Source: Ursus arctos (lineage: Eukaryota > Chordata > Mammalia > Carnivora > Ursidae). Taken from it: DNA of 64,000 nucleotides. The stretch lies in the NCBI RefSeq assembly GCF_023065955.2, contig NW_026622841.1, positions 19,651,501 through 19,715,500 on the forward strand. Reading direction: 5' to 3'. Positions 23,040 to 33,977 of this stretch are shown piece after piece; the stretch's first letter is position 1; each line of letters starts with the position of its first letter. The notes beneath the pieces were generated by a model. That model saw only the letters and a program-made list of their open reading frames with translations. It was not told the DNA's origin and did not search any database. Both the position numbers and the translations under genes were made by a program.

Positions 23040-24500
23040 CATAATCTAAATGAGGAAAACCATATTGTCTTTGCTCCCAAAATTAATATATAAATTATGT
23101 GCAACTCTAATTAGAACCCCAATAAGATTTTGATCAAATCATGCTAATATTTATTTGGAATAGTAAGTGCTTGGGAAAACGTTGGGAAAGAGTGTTAAGG
23201 GAAGGATAAGCCTCACCAAATAGTAGAAAGTCCTAGGTGGCTACTATGAAAACACATGGTATTGGTACAGGGATAGAAAAACAGATCAAGGAAACAGAAT
23301 TGAAAACCCAGAAATAGATCCCAGAATATAGAAGAACTTTGTGTATGATAAAGGTATTGTATTTCAATGCAGTGAGAGAAAAGGTAATTTATTTAACACA
23401 CAGCGTTGGCCCAATGGGCTATTAAACTGAGAGGAAATGAAATTGGGCCACTGACATACGTTGTATACAAAAATAAATACCACATGGGTTAGAGACTTAA
23501 CTGTAATACGTAAAACCACAAAACTGTCAAAGAATATCCCAGTAAATGCATGTGCAATGTTGGAGAAAGGAAGATCCTCTTAACCACAACTAGAAAGCCA
23601 ATGCTATAAACTAAAAGATACCAAACAAAAGTTAAGTCTTTTGTGTGGCAAAATATACTACCCACAAAGTCACTAGCCAAACAATAGGTTTTAAATAGAC
23701 AGTTACTATTGCAGAGGATAGAGAAAGGGTTCTCAAAAATTAACCGAAGAAAAATCAGAAAAAGAACAGAAAGAAGGTAAGTTCAAAAAAGTTCAAAAAC
23801 TCCAAATGGTAAAGAAATACAAGAAAAGGTGTTCTCGTGTAATAATGTGATGGAGTTTGATATACAACGAACTGTCAAAGCAAAACAGAACTCTATCACC
23901 CAGCGCTGGAAAAGCTGTGAAATAAAGTGCTCTCACACGCTGCTGGCGGAAACATGTATTGTTACAGTCTTTGGGGAATGTAATCTGGTAATTCATTAAA
24001 ATTAGGTCGTTATCCTAGAAAAATAAACACCCGTTTGTAAGGATATATATGTATATGTATGGGAGTGTATATATACACTTTGTTTCTTTGGAAACAAAGA
24101 AAAACAAATAGATGAAGTGGTGAATTATTACATAACATGAAGACTTAAAATTGGAATTTATTTGAAGGCATTTCAAAGAAGCATTAAGTAAGAAAGACAA
24201 GATGCAGAAAAATGTATACAATACGAGCAAACTTTTATGAAACAGTGGCAGCCCCCGCTATGTATGTCCATGTGTTTTTACATATTTGTATATGATTATG
24301 TGAACCATGAGAACAACCACGAAGGTTAGATTAGATTGTTGACACTGATTGCCCCAAGTGGGCAGTTTGGTGATGAAACCATAGGAGAAAAAGGGCAAAA
24401 TCAAATATAGAAAGACTGTATGTGTTCACTTTTAGTATATATGAAAATTATGTATATTGTGAGTATGGGAAAGAGAATTTAAAAGTTCTCAGTGGCTCTT
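23040..24500 (+). mobile_element. Old L1 (L1M-type) ORF2 3' end and 3' UTR
   Basis: The sense strand carries recognisable L1 ORF2 C-terminal phrases: TAATTAGAACCCCAATAAGA, ATGGTATTGGTACAGGGATA, GAAACAGAATTGAAAACCCA, and a CACATGGGTTAGAGACTTAA block. They are followed by the CTGTGAAATAAAGTGCTCTC-type target-test region and an AT-rich 3' part. Reading frame is lost through many stops and indels. It is a fossil from an L1M-grade subfamily. Confidence 0.75.
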
Positions 24501-24535
24501 TATTGGCTTCAGGCAATTTTTTTAAAAAAAAATTG

Positions 24536-24735
24536 TTTTTTTTTCCTTAAAGATTTTATTTATTTATTTGAGAGAGAGAGAGAGAAAGAGAGAGAGCACA
24601 GGAAGGAGAGGGAGACTGAAGCAGACTGTGCTGAGTACAGAGTCCAATGCAGGGCTCGATCCCACGACCGGAAGATCACGACCTGAGCTGAAACCAAGAG
24701 TCAGATGCCTAATCAACTAAGCCACCTGGGTACCC
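24536..24735 (-). mobile_element. Can-SINE, old variant
   Basis: Minus-strand copy: TTAAAGATTTTATTTATTTA, a GA-rich body (GAGAGAGAGAGAGAAAGAGA), GGGCTCGATCCCACGACC, and a terminal AAGCCACCTGGGTACCC. The body differs from the young variant and is more diverged. Target duplications are obscured by T/A-rich flanks. Confidence 0.92.
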
Positions 24736-24969
24736 TTTTTAAAAAACATTTAAAAATTTTTTGCTATTCAAGCCTCTTCACTATTTCACCATTGCCTATT
24801 ATTCCAGCCTAACATCTCTACATTTTCACAAACACCTTCATGCTTTCTTCACAGGGGAAGACTTTTCCATTCCCATACATGCTCCATTCTCTAATTTTAT
24901 TGGTTTTTTTGTTTTTTGTTTTGGATTTGCTATTAAAAGCATTTCCTCTTTAATTCCCCAGTGAATTTC

Positions 24970-25230
24970 TACTTTCAATATGAGCTCATTTCACCTCCTC
25001 GAGGGTGTCCATCTACTCCCTCTATACCTTCGTTGTCTTTACTCTGCCACGGCTCCTACCCGATAGTACTGGGATTACTATTCTCCTGTCTTCTCCACAT
25101 GTCTATTAGCCTGGGGGCTCTCAGATGAAGGATATCTCTTATTCATCATTACGTTCCTAATCATCATTTAATCTCCCCACTAGGTCCTTCAACACAGGCA
25201 TTCCCTGAAATGATTCTACGTTACTTTTAC
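24970..25230 (+). mobile_element. Possible L2 LINE 3' end fragment
   Basis: GGGGCTCTCAGATGAAGGAT, ATCTCTTATTCATCATTACG and TCCCCACTAGGTCCTTCAA roughly follow the L2 tail layout. Divergence is high and the order is partly disturbed, so this is tentative. Confidence 0.35.
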
Positions 25231-25605
25231 ACAGCAAAATATTTCTTTACAATCTGATTACTTTATTGGAGATAAAGCTGAGCTTGCTGTGTCCACACAA
25301 TAGGTAAAGCTCAATCATACAATAACAACATTTCACATGCAGAGGGTAGTACTTGTGGTTATTTTGTGTGATCTTATGTGAATTGTGGGCAACAGGCAAA
25401 AGAACCAAGCAAGGTCTGACATCAGCTGGTTGAGGACTGGCCACATGAAATGAAATGAATGTTTATTAAATAAAATAAAAATGGAAGATAAACAATATTC
25501 ATGGACTTTGTCATATCTGGGGTCATTGTCTAAAATACACAAGCAAAGTGACTGCCTGTGTTTGTGAACTCCTTGATACAAACAGTTCCTATTTATATTA
25601 TTTTT

Positions 25606-25795
25606 TTTAAAAGATTTTTATTTTATTTGACAGAGATAGAGACAGCCAGTGAGAGAGGGAACACAAGCAGGGGGAGTGGGAGAGGAAGAAGCAGGCTCAT
25701 AGCGGAAGAGCCTGACGTGGGGCTCGATCCCATAACGCCGGGATCACGCCCTGAGCCGAAGGCAGACGCTTAACCGCTGTGCCACCCAGGTGCCC
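25606..25795 (-). mobile_element. Can-SINE, young variant
   Basis: Minus-strand copy with AAAGATTTTTATTTTATTTG, the bear-type body (GGAGAGGAAGAAGCAGGCTC), GGGGCTCGATCCCATAACG and a terminal GCCACCCAGGTGCCCC. Target duplications are CTATTTATATTATTTTT (25589-25605) and CTATCTATATTATTTTT (25796-25812), with one mismatch. Confidence 0.95.
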
Positions 25796-25812
25796 CTATC
25801 TATATTATTTTT

Positions 25813-26744
25813 AATTGTATATCTTGCTTTCAAGAAAGACCATGAATCAGTCACCATCTTCTGGTTGTTCTTTCAGAAATACAGGGAGCTAAATAACTCT
25901 CGCAATTAAATGCTCTAAGGCCATTATCTTTCCAGGGCGCCATACTATGAATTCTAACTATTTAGCTGTTAGAACAGCTGGGCAACTCCTGAAAAATCAA
26001 TACTGCGTACCGCACATCAGCATGAGCCACTGAGTAAACCCTGGTTATATGTGGAGTTATTTACCCTTCCAGGCTATTTACCCATGTGAAAACCTGCTTG
26101 GGGAGTATTGGAGCAAACAGTTCTGAGAGAAAATGGAGAAAGTAGTTCAGTGTTTCATTTCCTTTAAGCAATATGTTGAAGCGCAGAGTAAAAGAAAAGA
26201 AAATCTTTGGTTTCCAGGGTGGGGGAAATCATAGACTAAAGTTTTCCCACCTTCTCTGAGTCTAGAGTCCAACTTTGTAATCATTCACCAATTAAGTGAG
26301 TTGGATGTATGCCAGCTGTGGCCAAATGCCTACATTCTTGTCATTTGGCACAATTAAAGAAAGAGCCAAAAATGAACCACTAACCACCTTCTAAAGCCAT
26401 TAGAAAAGTCACATGACGATGCATTAGTGATGATTTAGCTCCATGATTTACATTGAAAATTCCCCAGGCGGTCATAGCTTCTTCACTTCGGAATGCACAA
26501 CTGAAATGACATTTCAAACCTAACAAACTGAGTATTTTATCTCTGAGAAACCAGCACACAAACCAACAGACAGGATGTGAAACATAAGTCAGTCACCTGC
26601 ACATGTCTGACATAGATTTCTAATATTTCATCACTACGTATATGCCGTTAGGTGCACCTCATGGATTTCTATGTACAGGGAACACACAACTGAGATATAA
26701 AGAACTTGCATTACACAGACCTGGACATTTTGGCATGGGAGGTA
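25813..26744. other. Anonymous non-coding sequence
   Basis: No repeat family, exon or RNA gene recognised. There is no open frame of note. Confidence 0.55.
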
Positions 26745-26910
26745 TTTTAGCACTTACTTAACCTAACCTGCTCACTTCATAAATGGAACCAAAAAAATGG
26801 GACCTGAACAGATTAAATGACCTGCACAAATCAAAAGGCAGTTGAAGGCAAAGCCAGAAATGGAACCCAAGTGTCCTAAATCCTAATCTGGTGCTCTCTG
26901 CATATACCTA
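26745..26910 (-). mobile_element. MIR SINE remnant
   Basis: The reverse complement of the MIR core is visible: CCTGAACAGATTAAATGACC, TGCACAAATCAAAAGGCAG, AAAGCCAGAAATGGAACCCA and AATCTGGTGCTCTCTGC. Confidence 0.7.
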
Positions 26911-27889
26911 TGTGCTTCTACTCGTCCCACTAAACAACCTCTCTAAGCTAAACATACAGGGTCATCGCCACCATTTTACTCGTCAGTAATGACCCCATTT
27001 ATGATGTTCCATGCCTGCTTTGCTTTAGATTTGTTTAGTTATTTGCTGCTTTTGATAAGACGATCAGATGGTGCAATGGAAGGAAGCCATGTGTTACTTC
27101 GTGCTGCTCTTACAAACCAAGAACTGAACTCCAGTCATTCTTAGGTGTACTGAGATCTAAAACTGGCAATTCCAGAGGTATGATTGTTGAGCACTAATTC
27201 TACAAATGTGCCCCCAACAAAAACATTGGAGTTGTATAGTAAAGTAAGTCAGAGAAAGGCAATTAAGATTGGGCTGGCAGGACAGATGCAGAATTGAAAA
27301 ATCTTTATTCTGATGAGAATTCAAGAGTCTTCCTGGAGTTCAGGTCTTTTCTTATTCATCCTTAGCATCTCACATACAACCTGGACATTTAAAAGATGGG
27401 GGGGGGGAATAAGATGTCGGTTAATTAAAAGAACAGATGAATGTGCATGCATGAAAGAAGTACAATAGCGAACAGCTGAAGGATCTCTCGGAAGGTAAGA
27501 TGATGTGAGCAGTTGTTTTGAAAATAAATCTGGTTGGCGATTTGGTGTGAAGCGATACCACAAACAGTCAGTATCAGTTAGAGGACAAAGGTAGGAGTTT
27601 AGGACAAACTTCTACCCTGGAAGGGACAGATTTGAAATGCATTTGGAAGGAAGCCTGAAGAGCAACTAAATAAAGAAAACAAAGAGCAAGGACAGCAGAA
27701 AATGGCAAGGAACTTGAAACCTAAGAGATGGACAGCATCATTAATAGACAAAGGAAGATTCCAAAGAAGAATAGCCTTTGTAGAAGAATTAAGGGTTGAG
27801 GCATGATGACAAAAGTCCAGCAGGAGATGTCCCATCACCAGGACAGTGACATAGGGGAGCAAAACTGCCTGCAATACACTCACCCATTT
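26911..27889. other. Anonymous non-coding sequence
   Basis: No family assigned. A short poly(G) run lies at 27399-27407. Minus-strand open frames of 80 and 94 codons have no domain. Confidence 0.5.
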
Positions 27890-28045
27890 TAGCTCATTTT
27901 CCAGGGAGATGTGGATATGATGATTATCACCCCTATTCTGCAGATGAGAAAACTGAGTAGCAGAAATACCAGATTTTGCTCTAAATACACAGTCTCAGCA
28001 GGGAGCATAGCCAAGACTTTAATCTCCATCTCCTGATTTTATATT
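27890..28045 (-). mobile_element. MIR SINE remnant
   Basis: ATGATTATCACCCCTATTCT, GCAGATGAGAAAACTGAG and the AGCCAAGACTTTAATCTCCA block follow the MIR reverse complement. Confidence 0.7.
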
Positions 28046-28179
28046 CAATGTTCTTTTATAATATTACATTTCAGGAGACATAGGATTGAAAGAAAATATC
28101 CCGAGATAAAGATTTGAAATTTACTCTCATAGATACGAAAGTCAGAGTGACGAAAGAGCATTTATTCTTTGAGAACTGA

Positions 28180-28480
28180 TTTCAGCTTGATGAACTTTTA
28201 CTGGGGGCCTGGTATGTGCCCGGCTCTGTGACCTCGATGAGAGAATGGAAAGACGATAAGCACAGCATCAAGAACTTACATCTAGGGAAGGCTAAGAGGC
28301 AGAGAGGAATCAATATACAAGCCAAATTAAGTAAAAGCTGTTACCTACTGTTTCATGAGTACCTACTATATCCAAGACAGGGCCTGGTTACTGAAGAAGA
28401 ACATGCAGATGAAAAAAAGCAGTGTTCCGGAAGTCAGCACTGGCAAAGAGGACGGTTTAATTAGAGATGACAAATGCCAC
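28180..28480 (-). mobile_element. L2 LINE 3' end fragments
   Basis: Two successive stretches resemble the L2 terminus in reverse: GATGAACTTTTACTGGGGGC with CTGGTATGTGCCCGGC, and TGTTTCATGAGTACCTACTA with TATCCAAGACAGGGCC. They may be two independent fragments or a local rearrangement. Confidence 0.55.
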
Positions 28481-28839
28481 GACCAGGAAGTGAGAACTTA
28501 GAAAATTTCCCTTCTCAATACGTCTTCCCTTCAGACAAACCAAGAATGGAAACCAGGCTCAATGGATACCCCTTATTCATCCAACTTCCCAGTTTCTACT
28601 AGGACCAGACTCTCCCTGGAGTCCACGATTGAGTATGGGGCTTTAGTACTTAAAATGAATGGGTCAAGGGAGAAGAACCAAATGGCGCATAGGGATTTAA
28701 GGGCAAAAGACTGAGTCCTAAAGTTTTTCAAATATATTTGAATGGCAGCCTCCTCCTATCCCTGTTTCTCTCTCTCCCAAACACAATTATAGGAATCAAA
28801 TAAAAATAGTACGATGTGCAAGATATTCCAGTCTATCGC

Positions 28840-29395
28840 CTGCCTCCCCAGCATTCTCTCCCACTAAAGCCAGATGGACGCACTGTACGTTTGCCAGATC
28901 CGTGTATTATTACACCATGTATTACAGCATTATTTGCTCTCTTTGCAGTACATTCTGATAATCTCCATCAACCAAAATCATGCGTACTGCCCTCATAGCT
29001 TTGTTCAAATATTACCTTTGCCAGGACACCTTCCCTGAACACCTTTGCCTACAATGATCTCTGCCTTTCTGAGCTCTTTAGCACTTTGTTTGGAAAAAAT
29101 CTCACACTTGCTGGTATGTATTGTGACTTTTCCAAAAACATCATCTATAAAAATATGAATTAAACATTTTAAATGCCCCAAATAACAGCAGACACAAAGT
29201 CTGAATCATGGCACTTTCACTTCAGAGCCTTTCTTTTACCCTCACTTATCTATCCGTATCTATATAAAATATAAATTATATTATATTATTTTACCCTTTT
29301 AAGTTTTAAGTTCTCGGATGGCAAGGACCAAGTTTGACGAATCATAATATTCATCAAAGCATTAAGCTTAGAGACTCAATAAATGTTTGATGGAT
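28840..29395 (+). mobile_element. L2 LINE 3' region
   Basis: CCTTCCCTGAACACCTTTGC, CTTTCTGAGCTCTTTAGCAC and a terminal TCTCGGATGGCAAGGACCAA...ACTCAATAAATGTTTGATGG follow the L2 sense order. The middle around 29120-29290 is AT-rich and poorly matched. Confidence 0.55.
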
Positions 29396-29413
29396 GAATT
29401 AATTAATTAATTA
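29396..29413 (+). repeat. Short (AATT)n tract
   Basis: GAATTAATTAATTAATTAG sits directly after the L2 3' end, where L2 elements normally carry short tandem tails (TGAATGAATGAA). It probably derives from that tail. Confidence 0.8.
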
Positions 29414-29454
29414 GAAAAATAAATGTGAAGTAAAATAATCTTTAGGTTAAGCAT

Positions 29455-29692
29455 TCATTTGTCTATGCCTGGGCATGCTGTGACACACTATCACAGGTGT
29501 TGGGGACACGGGTGTGAGAGAAACAGTAAAAACCCCCACCCACACAGCCTACAGAGTAAAGGAGGAGCCATACAATATGCAAATAAAGTAGTAAAACATT
29601 TGCCAAAGAGCGATAAGTGCCGGAAGAATAATAGAGCAAGGAAGAAGGATAAGCAGTGGACAGGGGGAGGAGGAAGATGTGCAATTTTAACT
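29455..29692 (-). mobile_element. L2 LINE, first part of a split copy
   Basis: The reverse L2 end reads CACACTATCACAGGTGTTGG, GGAGCCATACAATATGCAAA, AGAGCGATAAGTGCCGGAAG and GGATAAGCAGTGGACAGGGG. The same L2 resumes at about 30715 and again at 31355. It is interrupted by an L1 fragment and an MLT1 LTR. Confidence 0.65.
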
Positions 29693-30703
29693 TTCTCTTA
29701 ACATGTTCCTTATGCTCTAGGTCTTTATGTTTTTTCATTTTAATTCCAGTGGTATTTGTCTTTCTATGACTTATTTCACTTAGCAATATACTTTTTTGAT
29801 CTATCCATGTTGCAAATGTTCCATTCTTTTTCATGGCTAATATTTCATTATATATATATATTATATATATATATAATATATATATTAAATATATATATTT
29901 ATATATACCACTTCTTTCTCCATTCATCTATTAATGGACACTTGGCCTGCTACCATAGTTTGGCTATTGTAAATAATGCTGCAATAAACATAGGGGTGTA
30001 TATCTTTTCAAATAAGTGTTTTCATATTCCTTGCGTAAATACCCTGTAATGGAATTACTGGATCATATGGTAATTCTATTTTTAATTTTTTTGAGAAACC
30101 TGGATACTGTTTTCCAGAGTGGCTGCAACCAGTTTGCATTCCCACCAACAGTGGACAAGTGTTCCTCTTTCTCCACATCCTCGACAACATTTGTTATTCA
30201 TTGTGTTTTTTATTTTAGCCATTCTGACAGGTAGGAAGGGCTAGCTCATTGTGGTTTTGATTTCCATTTCCTTGTTGATGAATGATGCTGAGCATCTTTT
30301 CATGTGTCTGTTGACCATCTGTATGTCTTCTTTGGAGAAATGTCTGTTCATGTCTTCTGCTCATTTTTAATTGGATCATTTGGACACCAAAAAATGTGTT
30401 CAGTTGTACAAGTTCTTTATATATTTTGGATACCAATCCTTTATTGGATGGATATGTCATTTGCAAACATCTTCTCCCACTCAGTACTTTGTCTTTTAGT
30501 TTTGTTGATAGTTTCCTTTGCTGTGCAGAAGCTTTTTATTTTGATGGAGTCCCAATAGTTTATTTTTGCTTTTGTTTCCCTTGTCTGAGGAGATATATCT
30601 AGAAAAGTGTTGCTACAGCTGGTGTCAGAGAGATTACTGCTTATGTTCTCTTCTAGGACTTTTATGGTTTCAGGTCTCACATGTAGGTTCTTGGGAGATG
30701 AAT
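29693..30703 (-). mobile_element. L1 ORF2 3' region fragment inserted in L2
   Basis: Antisense L1 ORF2 phrases are clear: GGCTATTGTAAATAATGCTG, GGATCATATGGTAATTCTAT, GCATTCCCACCAACAGTGGA, TTCTCCCACTCAGTACTTTG, and a TTTATGGTTTCAGGTCTCAC end. No poly(T) is seen at the left edge, so the 3' end is incomplete or deleted. A TA-rich expansion interrupts it at 29849-29907. Approximate AATTTTAA repeats on both sides could be worn target duplications. Open frames crossing it are not genes. Confidence 0.8.
29849..29907 (+). repeat. AT-rich (TA)n block inside L1
   Basis: Nearly pure TA alternation with occasional TT/AA/TAAAT breaks. Self-complementary throughout, so it can form cruciforms and slip. It lies just before the antisense CACTTCTTTCTCCATTCATC block of L1 ORF2. 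Confidence 0.93.
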
Positions 30704-30947
30704 AATTTTAATAAGACAATCAAGGAAGACCTCAAGGTTAAAGTAATCTTTGACTGAAGCACTTAAGGAAATGACTGGACAAGCCATGCACACATCTGAG
30801 GGAAGACTATTCCCAAGAAAGAGAATAGCAAGCGTAAAGCCTCAAGCCAGAACTGTATTTTGGTTGTTAAAGGATGAGCAAAGAAGCCAACGTGGCTGAA
30901 GCAGAGTGAGCAAGAGAAAAGTAGAAGGAAATAAGGTCAGACTGTTA
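30704..30947 (-). mobile_element. L2 LINE, second part of the split copy
   Basis: TCAAGGAAGACCTCAAGGTT, ACATCTGAGGGAAGACTATT, AATAGCAAGCGTAAAGCCTC and AGCAAAGAAGCCAACGTGGC follow the L2 reverse complement, continuing from 29692 in correct order. Confidence 0.65.
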
Positions 30948-30952
30948 GGGAG

Positions 30953-31349
30953 TGTATTAGTTTCCTGGGGCAGCCATAATCAATTATCACAAATTGGGTG
31001 ACTTAAAACAACAGAGATTTATCAGAAGTCTAAAATCAAGGTGTTACTATCCTGTGACTCTCTCCTAGCTTCTAGTGATTGGTGGCAATCCTTGGCACTC
31101 CTTTGCTTGTAGACACATGGCTCCAATATCTAACCCCATCTTCATATTTCCTTCTTCTCTGTGTTTCTGTGTCTTCTCTTTTTCCTTCTTCTCTTTCGCT
31201 CATTGATTTAGGACCCACCCTAGCCCAGTAGAGTCTCATTTCAACCCTCACCTTAATTAATTCTGTGAAGACTTTAGTCCAAATAAGGTCACATTCTGAG
31301 GTTCCGGGTGGGCATAAATTTGGGGGAGACAATAATTAAACCCATTGCA
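30953..31349 (-). mobile_element. MLT1-family (ERVL-MaLR) solo LTR
   Basis: The ends are TGTATTAGTTTCCTGGGGCA and AATTAAACCCATTGCA, i.e. TG...CA, with 5-bp target duplications GGGAG at 30948-30952 and 31350-31354. Internal blocks ACAAATTGGGTGACTTAAAA and AAATAAGGTCACATTCTGAG match the MLT1 LTR reverse complement as I recall it. MLT1 is an old non-autonomous LTR retrotransposon of mammals. No internal region is present, so this is a recombined solo LTR. Confidence 0.88.
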
Positions 31350-31354
31350 GGGAG

Positions 31355-31640
31355 CAAGGGAGAAGCATCAAGAGCAGCTGGGAGGCCATTCAGATGTCAA
31401 TAATCCATTTGTGGGTCATGTGGCTTGAGTTGGTAACATGGAGGTGGTGAGAAGTGGTCCCCTGAGATATATTTTTAATAATATGGGATTTGTTGACATG
31501 TAGGATCATTGATTTATTGGGTTTTTCTTTTTCACAGATATATAAACAAGAGAAGCATTGATATTTGGAATAGAAAGAGTTATGTGGCAGTTCAGTAGTT
31601 GTTATTGCCTAAATAGAGGCATAAACCCAAATTATGATTT
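31355..31640 (-). mobile_element. L2 LINE, third part of the split copy
   Basis: GAGCAGCTGGGAGGCCATTC, ATGTCAATAATCCATTTGTG, ACATGGAGGTGGTGAGAAGT, GAGATATATTTTTAATAATA and GGGATTTGTTGACATG follow the L2 reverse complement beyond the MLT1 insertion. The far edge is approximate. Confidence 0.65.
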
Positions 31641-31786
31641 ACAAACAAATGTACCCAGGCTGAGGAAGTAGGAGCCCTTTTCCAGTTTTTAATATTTGGT
31701 GTTTCTTATTTGATGTTTTTTATTAAGTATGTTTGTGACAATATATTTTGTTCCAATTCAACAAAGCAAAATTCTAAAGATAAACA

Positions 31787-32130
31787 CAGTTGACTCTTGA
31801 ACAACACAGGGGTTTGGGGCACCAACCCATTCAGCCGAAAATCCAGGTATAACTTCTGACTCCTCCAAAACTTAATTATTAATAGCCTACTGTTGACCAG
31901 AAGCTTACCAATAACATGAAGTTGACTAACATGTATTTTATATGTTAGATGTATTATATACTGTATTCTTACATAAAGCAAGCTAGAGGGGAAAAAAAAT
32001 GTCCTTAAGAAAATCATAAGGAAGAGATAATGCATCCAAAGTATCATAATGTATTTATCGAAAAAAGACCCGTGTACAAGTGGACCATGTAGTTCAAACC
32101 CAGGTTGTTTGAACTGACAAAGGTCAACAG
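31787..32130. mobile_element. Tigger-type (TcMar) non-autonomous DNA transposon
   Basis: The left end is CAGTTGACTCTTGAACAACA and the right end in reverse reads CTGTTGACCTTTGTCAGTTC, a worn inverted-terminal-repeat pair. The middle includes AACTTAATTATTAATAGCCT with ACTGTTGACC, and TATTATATACTGTATTCTTA. A TA follows the right end, as expected for mariner-type targets. The exact Tigger subfamily is not assigned. Confidence 0.75.
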
Positions 32131-32879
32131 TAAATTGTTCTGAGAACAGGAAATATAGTCACATGACAGGGATGGATAAATGTATTCCATTTCTTATGCA
32201 AACCCTAGAACCAAAACAACTCTGTATTCTGATTCACTGCATCTATTTGCATGGAAATATTTCTCTTTAGGGAAGAAAACTGATCTCACCCATCTGAGAA
32301 GAAAGCAGACTTAACAACTTAAAGAGCCTTAGGAGTTGGGCTTAGCTGGAAAAATAATAATGAGAATCAATATGAACTTCTAAGTGCTTTGGTAACAGTT
32401 TCGGCTGAAATCTTGATTTACTTCCCAAGCTATAACCTCAGGGAGACAGGACAGGCAGGGAAAGTGAAGGAAATCAAATACTATAAATTATTTCCATTGC
32501 AGTATCAGATCCTCAAGCAAATCTCTCATATTCGGTACAAAATCAAGACCAAGTAAGCCCCTTATTTAACAATTGCCTCTCTACGGACATTTCCTATTGA
32601 TTGGACAATGGTCTCTTATTACTTATTACCTAAAGAATATTCTTCCATATTCTGAGATTGGCCTCCAAAGACCTCTCATCTAACTCTCAAACTTTGTCCT
32701 CCTTTCATAAGAGAACTCAGGGCTCCAGTTAAAGACATTCAATGTCCCTCCAAACATGGCATCCTCCTAATCCTTCACTACAGGCATTATGGTATGGATA
32801 GTACTTCCTTTCACTGAAAAAAACACTAATCTGACAGCAGCTTGTGAGTAGATAATTAGAAATATCTTTATTATAAGTC
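32131..32879. other. Anonymous non-coding sequence
   Basis: No confident repeat or exon. It forms the flank into which the large minus-strand L1 inserted. Confidence 0.5.
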
Positions 32880-33407
32880 TTTTTTTAAATTGAAGTATAA
32901 TTGACATAAGATATTAATTTCAGGCATATAACGTAATGATTCAATATTTGCACACACTGTGAAGCAATCACCATAATAAAGTCTAGTTACCATCCATTAC
33001 CATACATACAAACTTTTTTTTCTTGAGATGAGAACTTTTAAGATGTACTCTCTTGGCAACTTTCAAATATGCACTACGATATTATTAACTGTTGTCACCA
33101 TGCTGTACAATACATCCACATGACTTACTAATTTTATAACTTGAAGTTTTATAACTCTTGACCCCATTCACCCATTTTTTTCAGCCCCCCTCCCCCATCC
33201 ACTCTGGCAACCACCATTCTGTTCTCTGTATCTATGAGTTTTGTTTTGTTTCTTCATCCGTTTCATTTTTTAGATTTCACACACAAGTGAAATCATATGG
33301 TATTTGTCTTCTCTGTATGATTTATTTCACTTAGCATAATATCCTCAGGGTCCATCCATGTAAATGGCAAGATTTTGGTATTTTTTTATGGCTGAGTAGT
33401 ATTCCTG

Positions 33408-33408
33408 C

Positions 33409-33446
<38 letters not shown>

Positions 33447-33478
33447 GAGACAGAGAGAGAGAAAGAGAGAGAGAGAGT
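33408..33478 (+). repeat. Compound (GT)n(GA)n microsatellite inside L1
   Basis: GTGTGTGTGTGTGTGAGAGA passes into a long GA/GACA/GAAA run. It sits just before TCACATCTTCTTTCTCCATT, the same L1 ORF2 position that carries a TA block in the L1 at 29849. Confidence 0.93.
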
Positions 33479-33942
33479 CACATCTTCTTTCTCCATTCAA
33501 TCTTCAATGCGCTCAGATTGTTTCCATATCTTGGCTATTGTAAATAATGCTGCAATGCACATCAGGGTATATACATCTTTTTGAATTAGTGTTTTCATTT
33601 TTCTTCAGATGAATAGAATTTCTGGATCATATGGTAGCTCTATTTTTGTGGGACACCTCCGTGTTGTTTTCCATAGCAGCTGCACCAATGTACATTCCCA
33701 CCAACAGTACACAAGGTGTCCTTCTCTCTGTAGCCTTGCCAATGCTTACTGTTTCTTGTCTTTTTAATAATAGCCATTCTAACAGGCATGAGGTGATATC
33801 TCGTGGTTTTTCATTTGCATTTCCCTGATGATGGTGATGTTGAACATTTTTCCTGTGCTCACTGGCCATCACATAGTCCTTCTTGGAAAGATGTCTATTC
33901 AGATCCTCTGTCCATCTTTAAATCAGATTGGCTTTATTTTTT

Positions 33943-33977
33943 TAATATTTATTTATTTATTTATTTATTTATTTATG
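33943..33977 (+). repeat. (TTTA)n microsatellite inside L1
   Basis: About eight TTTA/ATTT units in a row interrupt the antisense L1 ORF2 sequence. Likely slippage growth within the element. Confidence 0.92.

Noticed and set aside
29463..29927. 154-codon minus-strand open frame
   Set aside because: It runs through antisense L2, an L1 fragment and a TA simple repeat. The Ile/Tyr-rich N-terminal part is a translated TA tract.
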